Below, in pieces: positions 62,442 to 64,000 of a stretch of DNA of 64,000 nt (within the stretch, counting starts at the first letter, position 1; each line of letters begins with the position of its first letter). Source of the stretch: JADJOY01 sp016713535 [NCBI: Deltaproteobacteria bacterium]. Lineage in GTDB: Bacteria > JADJOY01. The notes under the pieces are model-generated. The model made no database searches. It was not told the origin of the DNA and saw nothing but the letters and a program-made list of their open reading frames with translations. The position numbers and the translations under genes were made by a program. The stretch is taken from assembly GCA_016713535.1 (NCBI GenBank), contig JADJOY010000003.1, positions 186,001 to 250,000 on the forward strand. The letters run 5' to 3'.

Positions 62442-63991
62442 GCGCCGGAAGCGGGGGACGGCAAAGCGGCGAGGATCGAGACCAGCCGTGACTCCGGATC
62501 CTCGCCCATCCTCGTCACGTCGACTTCGTCGAGGGGCGGCTCGAAGCGATCGCGCGGGTAGAGCGGAGCGGCGCTCTGGGTGCCGGCGGCGATCAGGAAG
62601 AACCAGCGGCAGCCGGCGCGCTCGACCTCGGCGTGGAACGGCTCGTCGGCGACGCTCGCCGGTGGCGTGTAGATCGCCCGCCGGTCCGCGAAGAGCCCGA
62701 CCAGCGACGGTTTCACCGAGAACACGCAGCCGTTGCGGGGGACATGCTCGGCGACGCGCGCGAGCGCGTCCTCGAGGCGCGCTGCGAAGTGGAGCGTCTT
62801 CTCGGCGGTCACGCGATCGGGGTCGTACCAAAGCGCGGAGCGGCGCAGCGCACCTAGCTCGGGCGTCGCGCCGCCATGGAAACGCGCGGCGGTCAGCGCG
62901 AGCTGCGGGACCAGCACCGAGCCGAGACCCGCCCACAACCCCACCGCGACCCAGGCGCGCGCACGCCCCGGTGGCAGTCGCTCGAGGCCCTCGCGGGCCG
63001 CGAGCGCCGCGAGCCCGAGCACGATCGGGATCGTCACCACCAGGAACCGCGCCATCTCGCCCGGGAACGGCCAGATCACGATGAGCGCGAGGTAGGCGCC
63101 CAGATAGAGCGCCTCGAGCGCGCCGCGCCGCAGTCGGAGCAGCAGCCCGGCGAGGGCCAGCACGGTGACGCCGGAGACGACCACCACGACCAGCCCAACC
63201 GGCTCGACGGCGAAGAGCCCGAGCCACTCGGCCCACAGCGTCGCGAGCTGGCTCGCGACCGTCTCGACGAGCGCCGTGAGGCCGCCGTCGCGATAGCGCT
63301 CGACGAGGATCCGTCCGTAGTCGGAGTTACCACCCACCCGCACCCATGCGAGCGTCGGCACCGTGGCCACCACCGCCCGGAGCCAGCCGAGCCGCGGGCG
63401 CCGCACCGCCAGGTACACGAGGTACGCGACCAGCATCGCGAGCCCGGCGCTGCGGGTGAGAGTCGCCGCGCCGACGGCGGACGGCGCGAGCCAGCCTCGC
63501 CACCCGTATGCGCCGTCACGCTCGTCGCGGCGCGTCGCGGCCAGCGCGACGAGCGTGAGCGCCAGGTAGAGCGGCTCGCTCTCGATCTCGAGCGCGGTCA
63601 TGTAGGTCCCGCGCGTTCCCGCGACCGCGAGCACCAGGAGGGCGCTCAGGATCGAGCCGAGTCCGAGCGAGCGGTACCAGGCGAACGCGATCGCGAAGGC
63701 GGCGACCAGGATCGTGATCGTGAACGCATGCGCCGCGGCGAGGGCCTGCGCCGCGCCGGTGATCGCCATCACCGCCGGGTAGAGCGGGGGGTAGTAGCTC
63801 TGGCTCGCGTAGCCGGCGGCGCCGGGCGAGTGCCCGCCGAACGGCGACAGATCGCGGGCGATGAGCAAGTAGGTCGCGTTGTCGCCGCCGAAACTCAGCA
63901 GACGCGTGCTCGTACCCCAGTAGAGGTAGAACGCGCCGAGCGCGGCGAAGCCGACCGCGAGCGCGGCGAGCGGCGTCCTGCGCTCGCTCAA
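62417..63991 (-). CDS. GT39-like membrane glycosyltransferase, 5' end possibly beyond the window
   Basis: 524 aa visible, reading toward the left, with 10-12 membrane helices. First loop: STRLLSFGGDNATYLLIARD with a metal-binding Asp, then ASQSYYPPLYPAVMAITGAA (YPPLYP feature) and EIESEPLYLALTLVALAATR. The C-terminal 150 residues are soluble (RNGCVFSVKPSLVGLFADRR). The visible start is TTG 63991 and the frame stays open to the window edge, so the true start may lie outside. Acceptor unknown. Confidence 0.78.
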   Translation of the reverse strand: MSERRTPLAALAVGFAALGAFYLYWGTSTRLLSFGGDNATYLLIARDLSPFGGHSPGAAGYASQSYYPPLYPAVMAITGAAQALAAAHAFTITILVAAFAIAFAWYRSLGLGSILSALLVLAVAGTRGTYMTALEIESEPLYLALTLVALAATRRDERDGAYGWRGWLAPSAVGAATLTRSAGLAMLVAYLVYLAVRRPRLGWLRAVVATVPTLAWVRVGGNSDYGRILVERYRDGGLTALVETVASQLATLWAEWLGLFAVEPVGLVVVVVSGVTVLALAGLLLRLRRGALEALYLGAYLALIVIWPFPGEMARFLVVTIPIVLGLAALAAREGLERLPPGRARAWVAVGLWAGLGSVLVPQLALTAARFHGGATPELGALRRSALWYDPDRVTAEKTLHFAARLEDALARVAEHVPRNGCVFSVKPSLVGLFADRRAIYTPPASVADEPFHAEVERAGCRWFFLIAAGTQSAAPLYPRDRFEPPLDEVDVTRMGEDPESRLVSILAALPSPASGAQPLATSR

Positions 63992-64000
63992 CGACGCGCC

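Noticed and set aside
61236-63236. 666-aa minus-strand frame through the GT4 and GT39-like genes
   Set aside because: Arg-rich translation without motifs; the GT4 plus-strand and GT39-like minus-strand frames carry the conserved features.

Overview
The window is a 64 kb piece of a GC-rich chromosome. It looks like a Gram-negative bacterium of the former Deltaproteobacteria or a neighbouring phylum: the order infC-rpmI-rplT-pheS-pheT-merR-tRNA-Pro-surE, the ffh-rpsP-khpA-rimM-trmD-rplS-yraN-rsmI run, pilB-T-C-S-R, two NtrC-type regulators and lipopolysaccharide-type genes all fit. I see no insertion sequence, prophage, integrase, CRISPR array or rRNA. The species cannot be named from the sequence alone.

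Layout. 1-4.3 kb: the last codons of guaA, dnaE, and a small secreted protein of unknown role. 4.3-12.9 kb: citrate synthase, tRNA-Val(GAC), infC with a probable CTG start, rpmI, rplT, a strong terminator, pheST, a MerR-type regulator, tRNA-Pro(GGG), surE and apt. 12.9-13.9 kb: about 1 kb without genes, holding a good sigma-54 promoter candidate. 13.9-23.9 kb: complex I genes nuoABCD-H-JKLMN, with no nuoE, F, G or I. 23.9-28.7 kb: a ribbon-helix-helix-like protein, an NtrC-type regulator with an in-frame stop, a histidine kinase, a short Omp85 barrel and an acylphosphatase. 28.9-34.2 kb, minus strand: the ffh-to-rsmI translation and secretion operon. 34.3-39.5 kb: a DUF4124 protein, a signal-peptidase-like protein lacking both catalytic residues, etfBA, and convergent rng. 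39.5-43.8 kb: two GT39-like membrane glycosyltransferases and a GntR/FadR regulator. 43.9-51.6 kb: type IV pilus motor and two-component genes pilBTCSR, without a pilin. 51.6-64 kb: a TMTC-like membrane protein, accA, a GT2/methyltransferase fusion, chorismate mutase, a HisC-type aminotransferase, a GH99-like lipoprotein, tyrA, a Trm112-like protein, and an envelope glycosylation set (WaaE-like, Kdo-kinase-like, GT4, GT39-like).

How the genes work together. Energy metabolism (gltA, complex I membrane arm, ETF), translation (IF3, PheRS, L35, L20, L19, S16, RimM, TrmD, RsmI) and co-translational targeting (Ffh) form the core. The pilus cluster pairs with PilS/PilR, and sigma-54-like elements lie upstream of pilB and pilT. 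The last 10 kb combine envelope glycan assembly with the final steps of aromatic amino acid synthesis.

Data quality is itself a main observation. At least a dozen conserved genes are broken by 1-2 nt indels, often in G or C runs, and one by an in-frame TGA. Lesions crowd 3.9-24.7 kb and 52.2-57.6 kb, and are nearly absent from 24.7-52.2 kb (one in rng). Affected genes include rplT, pheT, nuoD, nuoH, nuoN, rng, accA (four lesions) and hisC. Restoring the frame gives family-length proteins, so uncorrected sequencing error is more likely than gene decay. I annotate these as single genes and describe the breaks.
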